The notes: a model not told the origin generated them from the letters alone. Counted from the stretch's first letter, positions 27,085 to 34,995 are shown. The stretch is DNA of 64,000 bases from Cytophagales bacterium (GCA_013299115.1 JAAFKA010000001.1:1-64000); one strand, 5' to 3'. Numbers and translations are program-made.

Positions 27085-28380
27085 ATGCAACAATTCATTT
27101 TAACTGCCGAACAAGATTTTCAAAATCTGTTACAAAGACCAACTTTTGATACCGAACATCTGACCGAAACAGTCCGCCAAGTGCTGGCTGCTATTCGTCA
27201 AGAAGGAGATAAGGCAGTTTTGCATTACACCCAGCAATTTGACAAGGTGCAACTCGACCAGTTTGTAGTTTCGCCAGAGGAAATTTCGCAAGCCATAAAA
27301 GAATGTTCTGATGAGCTAAAAACAGCCTTGCAACAGGCAAAAGACAATATTTACCGTTTTCACGCAGCCCAGCAAGAACCTTTGCTTACAGTGGAAACCA
27401 TGCAAGGAATCACCTGCCAACGCAAAGCCGTAGCCATAGACAAAATAGGTTTGTATATTCCGGGGGGGTCTGCCCCTTTGTTTAGCACTATTTTAATGCT
27501 TGGTGTACCAGCCCAATTAGCAGGCTGCAAAACCATTATTTTGTGTACGCCACCCAACCAAGAGGGCAAAGTTCACCCTGCTATTTTGTATGCTGCCCAT
27601 TTGGTAGGCATCACGCAAATTTTTAAAATAGGCGGCGTGCAAGCCATAGGGGCTATGGCTTACGGCACAGCCACTGTACCCAAAATATATAAAATTTTCG
27701 GACCAGGCAACCAATACGTAACTTGTGCCAAACAATTGGTGCAGCAGCAAGGCACAGCCATAGATATGCCCGCAGGTCCTTCTGAATTGGCAGTTTGGGC
27801 AGACGAAAGTTGCTTACCTCGTTATGTAGCAGCCGATTTGCTTTCGCAAGCAGAGCATGGAGCAGATAGTCAAGTGATTTTGGTTACAACTTCGGCAACA
27901 GTGTTGGAAACTGTACGCCAAGAGGTAGCAACGCAAGTACAAGCCTTGCCCCGCAAAGAAATAGCCCTGAAAGCCCTGAATAACAGCAAGTTAATTTTGG
28001 TGGCAAACCAAACCCAAGCAGTCCAACTACTGAATGACTATGCTCCTGAACATTTGATTATTGCCTGCAAAGATTATGAACAGTTGGCAGACCAAATTAC
28101 CAATGCAGGGTCGGTGTTTTTGGGCAACTATGCACCCGAAAGTGTGGGAGATTATGCTTCGGGAACTAATCATACCTTGCCTACGAATGGCTATGCACGT
28201 ACATATAGCGGTGTTTCGTTAGATAGTTTTGTGAAAAAAATTACCTTCCAACACCTCACCCCACAAGGTTTGCAAGCAATAGGCAAAACGGTGGAAATAA
28301 TGGCTGCTCACGAACAACTTTTTGCTCATCAAAATGCTGTTACCTTGCGTTTGAAAGATTTGGAGAGTGGAGTTATGTAG
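27085..28380 (+). CDS. hisD: histidinol dehydrogenase
   Basis: Oxidises L-histidinol to L-histidine with two NAD+ in the last steps of histidine synthesis. 431 residues, full length. Landmarks: IGLYIPGGSAPLFSTILMLGVPA, FGPGNQYVTCAKQLVQ, DMPAGPSELAVWAD, LLSQAEHGADSQVILVT (zinc-binding Gln and His) and NYAPESVGDYASGTNHTLPTNGYAR. No other his gene is in the window, unlike the usual his operon, and no leader peptide or attenuator is visible upstream. It starts 59 bp after tilS and could be co-transcribed with it. Confidence 0.95.
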   Translation: MQQFILTAEQDFQNLLQRPTFDTEHLTETVRQVLAAIRQEGDKAVLHYTQQFDKVQLDQFVVSPEEISQAIKECSDELKTALQQAKDNIYRFHAAQQEPLLTVETMQGITCQRKAVAIDKIGLYIPGGSAPLFSTILMLGVPAQLAGCKTIILCTPPNQEGKVHPAILYAAHLVGITQIFKIGGVQAIGAMAYGTATVPKIYKIFGPGNQYVTCAKQLVQQQGTAIDMPAGPSELAVWADESCLPRYVAADLLSQAEHGADSQVILVTTSATVLETVRQEVATQVQALPRKEIALKALNNSKLILVANQTQAVQLLNDYAPEHLIIACKDYEQLADQITNAGSVFLGNYAPESVGDYASGTNHTLPTNGYARTYSGVSLDSFVKKITFQHLTPQGLQAIGKTVEIMAAHEQLFAHQNAVTLRLKDLESGVM

Positions 28381-28384
28381 AAGT

Positions 28385-28460
28385 TACCGATTGTCAATGT
28401 CTTCGACCATTGCCAACGAGCCAGTACGTTGACAATGGTCGAAGACATTGACAATCGGTA
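28385..28460. repeat. 34-bp long hairpin of the GATTGTCAA family (also terminator)
   Basis: Arms 28385-28418 and 28427-28460 pair with a single mismatch around an 8-nt loop. It lies between convergent hisD and rdgB, so it can terminate both. The outer GATTGTCAA is shared with the hairpins at 35946 and 50235, while the middle of the stem is different. Confidence 0.75.
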
Positions 28461-28465
28461 TAAAT

Positions 28466-29041
28466 TTATCTCAAATTTAAAAACTCTACCAACTGTTGCA
28501 AAGCTAAAGCTCGATGGCTGATTTTGTTTTTTTCTTCTGCTGTCATTTCGGCAAAGGTTTGGGTGTAGCCATCAGGCATGAAAAGAGGGTCATAACCAAA
28601 ACCATTTGTGCCTTTGATGGTGTGTAACAACTGCCCTTTCACAATTCCGTTGAACTGAAACACCTCACCATTGAGTAAAAGTGTGATACAAGTTCTAAAT
28701 TGAGCTATTCTATTGGTTTGGGTTGCCATGTTTTGGAGGAGCAAAGTATTATTGGCTGCATAATTTTTTTCTTTGCCTGCATAAAAAGCTGAATTTACAC
28801 CAGGTTCTCCGTTTAAGGTTTGCACTTCCAAGCCACTGTCGTCTGCAAAACAGTTTACTTGATAGGTTTCCCAAACAAAACGTGCCTTTTGCAAAGAATT
28901 AGCCTCAAAAGTGTTGCCATCTTCTGCTAATTCTGCCGTATGTCCTAAGTCTGCCAAGCCTATCAGGTCAAATTGTTTGCCCAGAATAGCCTGAATTTCT
29001 TTAATTTTATTTTGGTTTTGGGTTGCAAAACAGAGTTTCAT
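28466..29041 (-). CDS. rdgB: XTP/dITP pyrophosphatase (RdgB/HAM1)
   Basis: Hydrolyses non-canonical purine nucleoside triphosphates to monophosphates and keeps them out of DNA. 191 residues from the ATG at 29041 (MKLCFATQNQNKIKEI), the usual start and length; an in-frame ATG 33 bp earlier adds 11 residues. Landmarks: FADDSGLEVQTLNGEPGVNSAFYAG, FQFNGIVKG, GTNGFGYDPLFMP and the terminal SHRALALQQL. Convergent with hisD across a long hairpin. Confidence 0.92.
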   Translation of the reverse strand: MKLCFATQNQNKIKEIQAILGKQFDLIGLADLGHTAELAEDGNTFEANSLQKARFVWETYQVNCFADDSGLEVQTLNGEPGVNSAFYAGKEKNYAANNTLLLQNMATQTNRIAQFRTCITLLLNGEVFQFNGIVKGQLLHTIKGTNGFGYDPLFMPDGYTQTFAEMTAEEKNKISHRALALQQLVEFLNLR

Positions 29042-29128
29042 GGTTTTGTAGGTGTGAAGTTTAAATTTTTTCAACTGTTTAGATATGTGATTTCAGTTTC
29101 TTAAAACAGCAATGGCGGCCGACCCTAA

Positions 29129-29152
29129 CTTTCGGTTTTGAGAAACCGAAAG
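29129..29152. repeat. CTTTCGGTTT hairpin
   Basis: 10-bp perfect stem with loop TGAG. Same sequence as the hairpin at 21534-21557 but with the loop in the other orientation. It lies between the amidase and rdgB genes, both on the minus strand, and could terminate the amidase gene. Confidence 0.6.
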
Positions 29153-29174
29153 CACCCAACTAAATAGTTATTTT

Positions 29175-30485
29175 TTACTGCAAATAACGCAACGCAGCCT
29201 GATAATATGCCTCTGCCACTTGTTGCACACGCAAAGCTGGTTTTTCTAAACTATTGTCGTGTAGCACTTTTAGTTCTGATAGACAATCTTGATACATACT
29301 TTCGCCATAGGCTATGGGGCTGTTGATAAGCCGACAAAGCCCCAAATTTCGAGCATATACGCCTTGATTGACATAAATACTTGCCCTGTTGAGGTATGCC
29401 AATTTGTTGAGTTCGGGAATGGCAGGCACTGCCAATCTTGCCTCAAATTCTTGCTGCACAATGGTAGCCAAATTGATAGACCTTTCGAGATTGCCCAATA
29501 AAAGTAGTTTCAAAAACGCCATTCTATCTTCGGGTTTTTGCAATTCGTTTTTGAGAAAAGCTCCTGGCACAAAGGTCATGCTGTAATTTCGGTTGGTGGA
29601 TTTGTTCCATATTTTTTTCTCTGCATCGGCGTTGTAGTGAATGACAAAGCTAATATCGGGGTTAAATTCATTGATTTTTCTCATTCTATCCCTAAAATCT
29701 TCATACAAAAAATAAGTTTCATAGATTTCTCTTGCCTGTGGTTTTGCTAAGAGTTGATTTGCTTTTTCTCTGGTCAAAGTTTTTTCTTTTACATACCTGT
29801 CTAATACTTTTGGCAATTCCTCAGCCAGCCATTTTTTGTAACTTTTGCCCGAAGCTGTTTGGTTGGGTGCTTGGCGGGTGAGGACAACCTCCGCCCCTGC
29901 TGCCTCCAATTTCTTCTTGAGCAAAATAGCCGTAGTCAAGGTCAAATCTCCCTCGAAAAACGAATAGGTTTTGTTACCCTCTTTGATTTCTATAAACCGA
30001 CTTTCCAATTTGGCAGTTTCCAAATCTCCTGCAATGTGTCCAGGGTCTATTGCAACTTTTTTACCCAACAAAGGCTTATTGGCAACGGCTTTTGGCATTT
30101 TGCTACCCTGATACGCCATGAGCAACAACTTTTTGTGTTGGTCTGAAAACTTTTTTGCACCTTTTTCCAAATACAATTTGAGTTGCGTATCTGTATCTGC
30201 GTGCATGATGAGGTTGCGAAAGTCGTTGATTTCGTCCCAAAAAACAAAACATTCGGCTTTGTTGTTTTTCTTGTCCTTCTCGTTAGCAAAAGTTGCTACT
30301 CCTTTTAGCGAAATATCATAATAAACCGCCAAAGAAGGGTCTTTTATCAGGTATTTTTTGGCATGGAGTATATATTTTTTCTGCAAGTCAGCAGGAGTTT
30401 GTCCCTTTGTTGCAAATACATATAAGCTACACAACAAAATAAATCCGCAAAAACGGCAAAAGGAAAATAAGGAGGTCGCAAGCAT
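29175..30485 (-). CDS. N-acetylmuramoyl-L-alanine amidase-like exported protein
   Basis: 436 residues. N-terminal hydrophobic export signal, then an Amidase_3-type zinc hydrolase fold: VAIDPGH (His150), FFEGDLTLTTAILLKKKLEAAGAEVVLTR (Glu178) and ISFVIHYNAD (second His). These are the three zinc ligands of the family, which cleaves the amide bond between MurNAc and the stem peptide. A long insertion (~210-280) and a ~120-residue C-terminal helical part (IYVNQGVYARNLGLCRLINSP...) depart from small amidases, so the substrate may differ. Likely periplasmic. It is transcribed alone. Confidence 0.75.
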   Translation of the reverse strand: MLATSLFSFCRFCGFILLCSLYVFATKGQTPADLQKKYILHAKKYLIKDPSLAVYYDISLKGVATFANEKDKKNNKAECFVFWDEINDFRNLIMHADTDTQLKLYLEKGAKKFSDQHKKLLLMAYQGSKMPKAVANKPLLGKKVAIDPGHIAGDLETAKLESRFIEIKEGNKTYSFFEGDLTLTTAILLKKKLEAAGAEVVLTRQAPNQTASGKSYKKWLAEELPKVLDRYVKEKTLTREKANQLLAKPQAREIYETYFLYEDFRDRMRKINEFNPDISFVIHYNADAEKKIWNKSTNRNYSMTFVPGAFLKNELQKPEDRMAFLKLLLLGNLERSINLATIVQQEFEARLAVPAIPELNKLAYLNRASIYVNQGVYARNLGLCRLINSPIAYGESMYQDCLSELKVLHDNSLEKPALRVQQVAEAYYQAALRYLQ

Positions 30486-30552
30486 ATTTTTAGGTTAAAT
30501 TGCTACAAAAATAATAATTTTTGTAATTTACGACAGGACAAAGTTAGATAAA

Positions 30553-31401
30553 CTAGGAATTACTTTTAATTACCTTACTCACTCCCAACGCCACTACAAA
30601 CAACACACCTGCCATGGTGGACATTGCCCCTGCAATGGAACCGTCTATCCAGACTGCCAAATAATAGCCACTGATAGCCAAAAAAACGCCAAAACAAGTT
30701 GCCAAGCCCAACATGACAGGCAACCTCGAACTGAGGAGATAAGCCGTAGCTGCAGGACAAATCAGCAAAGCAACAACCAAAATAGCCCCTACGGACTCGA
30801 AAGCTGCTACTGTGGTCATTGAAACTGCACCTACTAACAGATAATGCCAAAGCATAGTCCGCAAACCAATAGCCGAAGCAAAAGCCGAGTCGAAGGAGGT
30901 CAAAAGTAGTTCTTTGTAGCCCAAATAGATAAAAAGCAAGACCATAAGTAGCAAAATGGTCATAGTCCAAACAGCTTTGGGTCCCATATTGGTAGTGCCA
31001 CCCAACAACCAAACATCGAGAGGTGTATAGGCAATTTCGCCATATAGCACACAATCGGTATCCAAATCTATCTGTTCGGCAAAGGCACTAACCAAAATTA
31101 CGCCCAAAGCAAACAAGGCGGTGAACGTAACGCCAATGGCTGCGTCTGATTGCAAATTGCCTTTGCGGTGCAAAAACTCGATGATAATGGTGGTGAGAAG
31201 CCCCAAAAAACCTGCCCCTATGAGCATAGCCGTACTATCTCGTGAGCCTGTAATAAAAAAAGCAACCAAAATACCGGGCAAAATACTATGCGAAATAGCA
31301 TCGCTGACCATTGCCATTTTTCGCAACACCAAATAACAACCCAATAAGGCACAAGTAACGGCAGTAAGGCTGGCAACCAAAATAGTCCAAAAGGCAAACA
31401 T
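30553..31401 (-). CDS. zinc/manganese-type ABC transporter permease
   Basis: 282 residues with eight or so hydrophobic segments, ABC-3 family. Landmarks: LLGCYLVLRKMAMVSDAISHSILPGIL, the characteristic N-terminal stretch with SH..LPG, and SVGAILVVALLICPAATAYLLS near the end. It forms the membrane channel for zinc, manganese or iron import with an ATPase and a binding protein. Neither of those genes is adjacent: an amidase follows and an M48 protease precedes, so the transporter is split in the genome. The metal cannot be told from the sequence. Confidence 0.85.
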   Translation of the reverse strand: MFAFWTILVASLTAVTCALLGCYLVLRKMAMVSDAISHSILPGILVAFFITGSRDSTAMLIGAGFLGLLTTIIIEFLHRKGNLQSDAAIGVTFTALFALGVILVSAFAEQIDLDTDCVLYGEIAYTPLDVWLLGGTTNMGPKAVWTMTILLLMVLLFIYLGYKELLLTSFDSAFASAIGLRTMLWHYLLVGAVSMTTVAAFESVGAILVVALLICPAATAYLLSSRLPVMLGLATCFGVFLAISGYYLAVWIDGSIAGAMSTMAGVLFVVALGVSKVIKSNS

Positions 31402-31477
31402 AGGTAGTAGTTAGAATTTAGTAGGTAGTAGGTAGTAGGTAATTGCAAGACTAACTACTAACTACTATTAACTCAAA

Positions 31478-32272
31478 TTATTTTGGCAAACTATCTTTCA
31501 ACTGTTGGTAGGTATTGGCACGTCTGACAGTCTGCGATTTGCACTGTCTGCGTGCAGCATCTGCCCTGATGGTAGCCACTCGGTTGGCGGGTGCGGGGTG
31601 CGTACTCAAAAAAGCTGGTGTACCACTGCCTTGTCCTTGTTTGAGTAATTTTTCAAAAAATCCTGCTGCCCCATCAGATTGGTAAATGGTGGCACAAAGA
31701 TAATTAACAGAGGCTTTGTCGGCACTGGTTTCGTCATCTCTACTAAATTTGAGAGAAAGTAAGTTTTTGGCAATGTTGGCAATGGCGTTTTGGTTTTTAC
31801 CCAATACCATTTCAGATAACATTTGTACGCCTTGACTTTCCAGCATTTGTTTGGTGCTGTGGCGTTGGTCGGCGTGGGCTATTTCGTGTCCCATGACTCC
31901 TGCCAAATGGTCTTCTGAATCCAAATATTTTATCAAGCCTGTGTAAACATAGATAAAACCGCCAGGGGTGCAAAAAGCATTGAGAGTTTTGTCGTCATGA
32001 ATAATTTTGACCTCCCAAGGAAAGTTTTTTGCGTTTTTTACTTGCCCACTTTCCAAAATATTTTTGGTAATGTTTCGCAAATATTCGTAAGCCTTTGGAT
32101 AATCTTTTTCGCTAAGAATTTTAATAGACGGGTCTTTTTCTACTTGGCTGCTCACTTGTCTGCCCAAAGCTACATCATGCGACAAGGGAACTAAGGCTGA
32201 TAAAATATCTTGTGCTGCCAAAGGCAAACTCAAATAAAAGGACAAAAGTCCAATCAAATAAATGGTTTTCAT
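31478..32272 (-). CDS. secreted M48-family metalloprotease
   Basis: 264 residues from the ATG at 32272, which opens a signal peptide (ending SLPLAAQ); the 73 codons upstream are AT-rich and non-protein-like. The zinc motif HEIAH (His129, Glu130, His133) sits after GGFIYVYTGLIKYL, with ETSADKASVNYL supplying the third ligand, as in BepA/LoiP-type proteases. STHPAPANRVATI is also typical of the family. It probably acts in periplasmic protein quality control. Upstream of it lies a plus-strand ncRNA candidate. Confidence 0.85.
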   Translation of the reverse strand: MKTIYLIGLLSFYLSLPLAAQDILSALVPLSHDVALGRQVSSQVEKDPSIKILSEKDYPKAYEYLRNITKNILESGQVKNAKNFPWEVKIIHDDKTLNAFCTPGGFIYVYTGLIKYLDSEDHLAGVMGHEIAHADQRHSTKQMLESQGVQMLSEMVLGKNQNAIANIAKNLLSLKFSRDDETSADKASVNYLCATIYQSDGAAGFFEKLLKQGQGSGTPAFLSTHPAPANRVATIRADAARRQCKSQTVRRANTYQQLKDSLPK

Positions 32273-32422
32273 ATTTTTGCTGTATTTTAGTACAAAGATG
32301 TACGGACAAAGGTAGGAAAAGTTGTTAGTTATTGGTAAACAGTTATTATTTTCCTGATTTACGCTGTGAGTTCTCGGATTGTGATTGCTTTGAAGGTTAT
32401 TTTCATTGTTTTTTATTAAAAT

Positions 32423-32454
32423 TTTGCAAACGACAAATAAAAATTGTATTTTTG
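32423..32454 (+). promoter_or_regulatory. promoter of the ncRNA candidate
   Basis: TTTG at 32423-32426 and TATTTTTG at 32447-32454, 20 bp apart, match the Bacteroidota -33/-7 pattern. No protein gene lies downstream on the plus strand. Confidence 0.6.
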
Positions 32455-32459
32455 TAGTT

Positions 32460-32573
32460 GAAAGGAAACCAAACCGTTTTGGACGTTGCAATGGACGACT
32501 TTTCTATGAAAAGGGACATACCATGTTGGTCGAATTTCTAAGGTCTTTTGTTAAAGCAAAAGACCTTATTTTT
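32460..32573 (+). ncRNA. candidate structured small RNA, ~114 nt
   Basis: A consensus promoter ends at 32454 and an intrinsic terminator at 32540-32567 closes the transcript; no convincing coding frame lies between. Predicted by eye: a closing helix GAAA/TTTC (32460-32463 with 32535-32538), a symmetric 4+4 internal loop, ACCAA/TTGGT (32468-32472 with 32526-32530), a large internal loop, ATGG/CCAT, and an apical hairpin CTTTTC-TAT-GAAAAG. GGA occurs repeatedly (GGAAACC, GGACG twice, GGGAC). The rod with a central bubble recalls 6S-type RNA, but that is only a resemblance. The terminator is convergent with the small nuclease gene at 32566. Confidence 0.5.
32540..32567 (+). terminator. intrinsic terminator of the ncRNA candidate
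   Basis: Perfect 11-bp stem AAGGTCTTTTG / CAAAAGACCTT with a 6-nt loop, followed by a tract of eight T residues. Confidence 0.85.
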
Positions 32574-33006
32574 TTATATAAATGGTACTAACAACCAAAC
32601 GGTTTTTCTTTCCCTTTTTCTTTACTATTCTAATTTCTAAAACCACAAAATGTGTATGCTGAAATTGTTTTTGAAATCTTAGTAATGGCTTTCCAGTAGC
32701 CCAAGAAACACCTATACTTTCTATTTTATCAGCATCTGTAATCACTTCAATTATTTTTGTAAAATCTATTTTGGTAATACCAACTTGTTGTAAATTCTTT
32801 TCTGTATAATCAGAATGTTTATTGACTGCGTGAATAATGCCATAACTATCCAATGAAATAAGAAAATCTATGAGTTCAAAACCTGTTGCTTTTTGTATTT
32901 TTTCTGCCAATGGGTTATCAACAACACCAATATCTATACTCCTAAATTCATTTGTGCCACTAAAAGCAAAATCGAATAAATTTTCTATTTCTTTAAAAAT
33001 ATCCAT
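32566..33006 (-). CDS. stand-alone barnase/EndoU/ColicinE5-RelE-like nuclease domain protein
   Basis: 146 residues. The C-terminal ~105 residues resemble the phage-barnase-EndoU-ColicinE5/D-RelE-like nuclease (PBECR) families: DFLISLDSYGIIHAVNKHSDYTE..., ITKIDFTKIIEVITDADKIESIG, then FVVLEIRIVKKKGKKNRLVVSTIYIKK. In that family the central His/Lys pair (HAVNKH) and the final Thr/Ser-x-Tyr are the likely active site. These domains usually cap phage structural proteins or polymorphic toxins; here the domain stands nearly alone after a ~45-residue N-terminus (GTNEFRSIDIGVVDNPLAEKI...). No immunity gene is evident. Its stop codon overlaps the convergent ncRNA terminator. The family call is by remembered pattern. 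Confidence 0.55.
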   Translation of the reverse strand: MDIFKEIENLFDFAFSGTNEFRSIDIGVVDNPLAEKIQKATGFELIDFLISLDSYGIIHAVNKHSDYTEKNLQQVGITKIDFTKIIEVITDADKIESIGVSWATGKPLLRFQKQFQHTHFVVLEIRIVKKKGKKNRLVVSTIYIKK

Positions 33007-33476
33007 TTAGTTTTTTTACAAAGAAAATTAAAATTATTTGAAGATATTGGTTTTAGATTACTAATTGTTTGGAAAAATGAATACACCTCGCACACAACAC
33101 GCACAACTTCTTGTGTTTGCTTTGTTGAGGTTGGTGTTAAGAGATTTTTTGGGCATGAGGGAGAATTCTGTTTAGTCTTTTTGATATTTTTTCATAATTT
33201 CCAATAAACCAACAAAATACTCTTTATCCTCAGCACAAGTTTTTTTGCTTGTCAAAAATTGACTAAAGTCAAATGCTATTAAGCTAAGGAAAAAACACTG
33301 TGCTGGGGGTTGCTACAACCCCAACGCACTTTCGGTTGTAGCACAGTGGCGAACTGCCGACCCAAAGCACCTTAGCCTATAGCATAGACTTTAGTCCAAT
33401 GCTACAGTGATTATTCATAAACTCTAAAGTTAGCAGTTATTTTTTTACTGTTCCCTGCTAACTATTTACTGAAAAA
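33007..33476. other. 470-bp intergenic region with repeats
   Basis: Holds a 110-bp repeat element at 33300-33409 (listed separately) and the phrase ATTATTCATAAACTCTAAA at 33411-33429, which recurs at 52271-52289. A 32-codon frame at 33077-33175 is too short and unrecognised to call. The upstream control of the minus-strand nuclease gene should lie in the first ~100 bp. Confidence 0.5.
33300..33409. repeat. composite intergenic repeat, copy 1
   Basis: Shares 26 identical bases with the element at 36645 (33306-33331 versus 36651-36676), containing the hairpin GGGGTTG-CTA-CAACCCC. Like that copy it ends in a CTAAAG-type palindrome (33381-33406, GACTTTAGTC then ..ATGCTAC). Confidence 0.65.
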
Positions 33477-34454
33477 TTATTTATACAGCACCGCCTTAAT
33501 TGCCTGCATAGTCCGTTTTACGTTTGGCAGAATAACGTCTATCAACGTAGGGGCATAAGGTAGAGGCAAATCTAAGGAATTGATGCGGTGTATGGGGGCA
33601 TCTAAGTAATCGAAGGCGTATTTTTGCACGTGGTAAGTAATTTCAGAAGAAATGGCAGCAAGGGGCCAAGCCTCTTCTACAATCACGAGTCGGTTGGTTT
33701 TTTTGACCGAAGCCACTACGGTTGCATAGTCTATTGGGCGTACAGTCCGCAAATCTATTACCTCTACCGAAATACCTTCTTTGGCTGCTTCTTCGGCAGC
33801 TTGCAAAGCCACTTTCATTATTTTGCCAAAACTTACAATCGTAACATCTGTGCCTTGTCTTTTGACATCTGCCACACCCAACGGCACAATGTATTCACTA
33901 TCAGGCACTTGTCCTTTGTCGCCATACATTAATTCAGACTCCATAAAAATAACAGGGTCGTCATCGCGGATAGAGGCTTTGAGTAGTCCTTTGGCATCAT
34001 AAGGCGTATAAGGCACGACCACCTTCAAACCAGGGCAGTTTGCATACCAACTTTCGAAGTTTTGGGAGTGTTGCGAACTAAGCATACCTGCATTGCCTGT
34101 GGGTCCCCTGAACACAATGGGTACACTGTATTGCCCACCCGACATGGACATCATTTTGGCTGCGGAGTTAATCACTTGGTCTATGGCAACCAACGAAAAG
34201 TTGAAGGTCATAAACTCTATGATAGGTCGCAAACCATTCATAGCTGCCCCTACGCCTATGCCCGCAAAACCTAATTCGGCTATGGGAGTGTCTATTACTC
34301 GTTTAGCACCAAACTCGTCAAGCATACCTTGACTTACTTTATAAGCTCCGTTGTATTCGGCTACTTCTTCGCCCATCAGAAAAATACGGTCATCTCTCCG
34401 CATTTCCTCAGACATAGCCTCGCGCAAGGCTTCTCTAAATGCTATTTCTCTCAT
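33477..34454 (-). CDS. pdhB: pyruvate dehydrogenase E1 component, beta subunit
   Basis: 325 residues from the ATG at 34454 (MREIAFREALREAMSEEM), the normal start; an earlier in-frame TTG adds 11 residues. With E1-alpha it binds thiamine diphosphate and decarboxylates pyruvate for acetyl-CoA. Landmarks: FLMGEEVAEYNGAYKVSQGM, RVIDTPIAELGFAGIGVGAAMNGLRPIIEFMTFNF, RGPTGNAGMLSSQHSQNFESWYANCPGLKVVVPYTPYDAKGLL, and VIDLRTVRPID. The alpha subunit and E2 genes are not adjacent, so the complex is encoded at separate loci. Confidence 0.93.
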   Translation of the reverse strand: MREIAFREALREAMSEEMRRDDRIFLMGEEVAEYNGAYKVSQGMLDEFGAKRVIDTPIAELGFAGIGVGAAMNGLRPIIEFMTFNFSLVAIDQVINSAAKMMSMSGGQYSVPIVFRGPTGNAGMLSSQHSQNFESWYANCPGLKVVVPYTPYDAKGLLKASIRDDDPVIFMESELMYGDKGQVPDSEYIVPLGVADVKRQGTDVTIVSFGKIMKVALQAAEEAAKEGISVEVIDLRTVRPIDYATVVASVKKTNRLVIVEEAWPLAAISSEITYHVQKYAFDYLDAPIHRINSLDLPLPYAPTLIDVILPNVKRTMQAIKAVLYK

Positions 34455-34640
34455 TTTCAAATACAGATGTTGTGTAATTGGTAGCAATAAAATAAATTTT
34501 TTGGAAAAATCATTAGAGTTTAGGAATAAATTTTGAAAGATGTCATGTTATACTATTTCCTCAGAGAATTTACAAACAAATTCTACAAAACAAAAAACAC
34601 CTGACTTTTATAAGCCAAGTGTTTTTATTATTGGTTTTTG

Positions 34641-34713
34641 TGAACCTGCCGGGATTCGAACCCGGGACCCCAACATTAAAAGTGTTGTGCTCTACCAGCT
34701 GAGCTACAGATTC
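34641..34713 (-). tRNA. tRNA-Lys (anticodon UUU)
   Basis: 73-nt cloverleaf on the minus strand. Acceptor GAATCTG pairs with CAGGTTC, the anticodon loop is CTTTTAA, and the T loop TTCGAAC is intact. The 3' CCA is not encoded. Identical to the copy at 34923. Confidence 0.95.
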
Positions 34714-34733
34714 AAAATTTTTGGTATGGTAAG

Positions 34734-34786
34734 CACACGCTAAAGCGTATGTTACATTCTTTTTCACAGGCTAAAGCCTATGTTAC
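34734..34786. repeat. two CTAAAG-family 22-mers
   Basis: CACACGCTAAAGCG then TATGTTAC at 34734-34755, and CACAGGCTAAAGCC then TATGTTAC at 34765-34786. The constant flanks CACA and TATGTTAC are identical. The palindromic core differs (CGCTAAAGCG versus GGCTAAAGCC) but stays self-complementary. Confidence 0.75.
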
Positions 34787-34806
34787 ATTTTCAATGATAC
34801 TGTTTG

Positions 34807-34890
34807 TGCGCACGAGAAGATTCGAACTTCCACAGACTTGCGCCCACCACCCCCTCAAGATGGCGTGTCTACCAATTTCACCACGTGCGC
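34807..34890 (-). tRNA. tRNA-Leu (anticodon GAG)
   Basis: 84-nt class II tRNA on the minus strand. Acceptor GCGCACG / CGTGCGC, anticodon stem CCATC/GGTGG with loop TTGAGGG, a long variable arm and T loop TTCGAAT. It lies between the two tRNA-Lys copies. Confidence 0.92.
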
Positions 34891-34922
34891 ATCATTGGTA
34901 AGGTTTTCATTGTTACTTTTTG

Positions 34923-34995
34923 TGAACCTGCCGGGATTCGAACCCGGGACCCCAACATTAAAAGTGTTGTGCTCTACCAGCTGAGCTACAGATTC
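34923..34995 (-). tRNA. tRNA-Lys (anticodon UUU), second copy
   Basis: Identical in sequence to 34641-34713, on the minus strand. It is first in the transcribed Lys-Leu-Lys order. Confidence 0.95.

Noticed and set aside
32460-32573. CsrA-sponge interpretation of the GGA motifs in the small RNA
   Set aside because: CsrA is not evident in the window and is uncommon in this phylum as far as I know; GGA spacing alone is weak evidence.
32406-32591. 61-codon plus-strand frame through the small RNA candidate
   Set aside because: It begins before the promoter -7 box, runs into the terminator hairpin, and has no protein-like features.
33077-33175. 32-codon frame MNTPRTQHAQLL...
   Set aside because: Too short, no neighbours in support, no recognisable family; it could be a gene scar but cannot be called.
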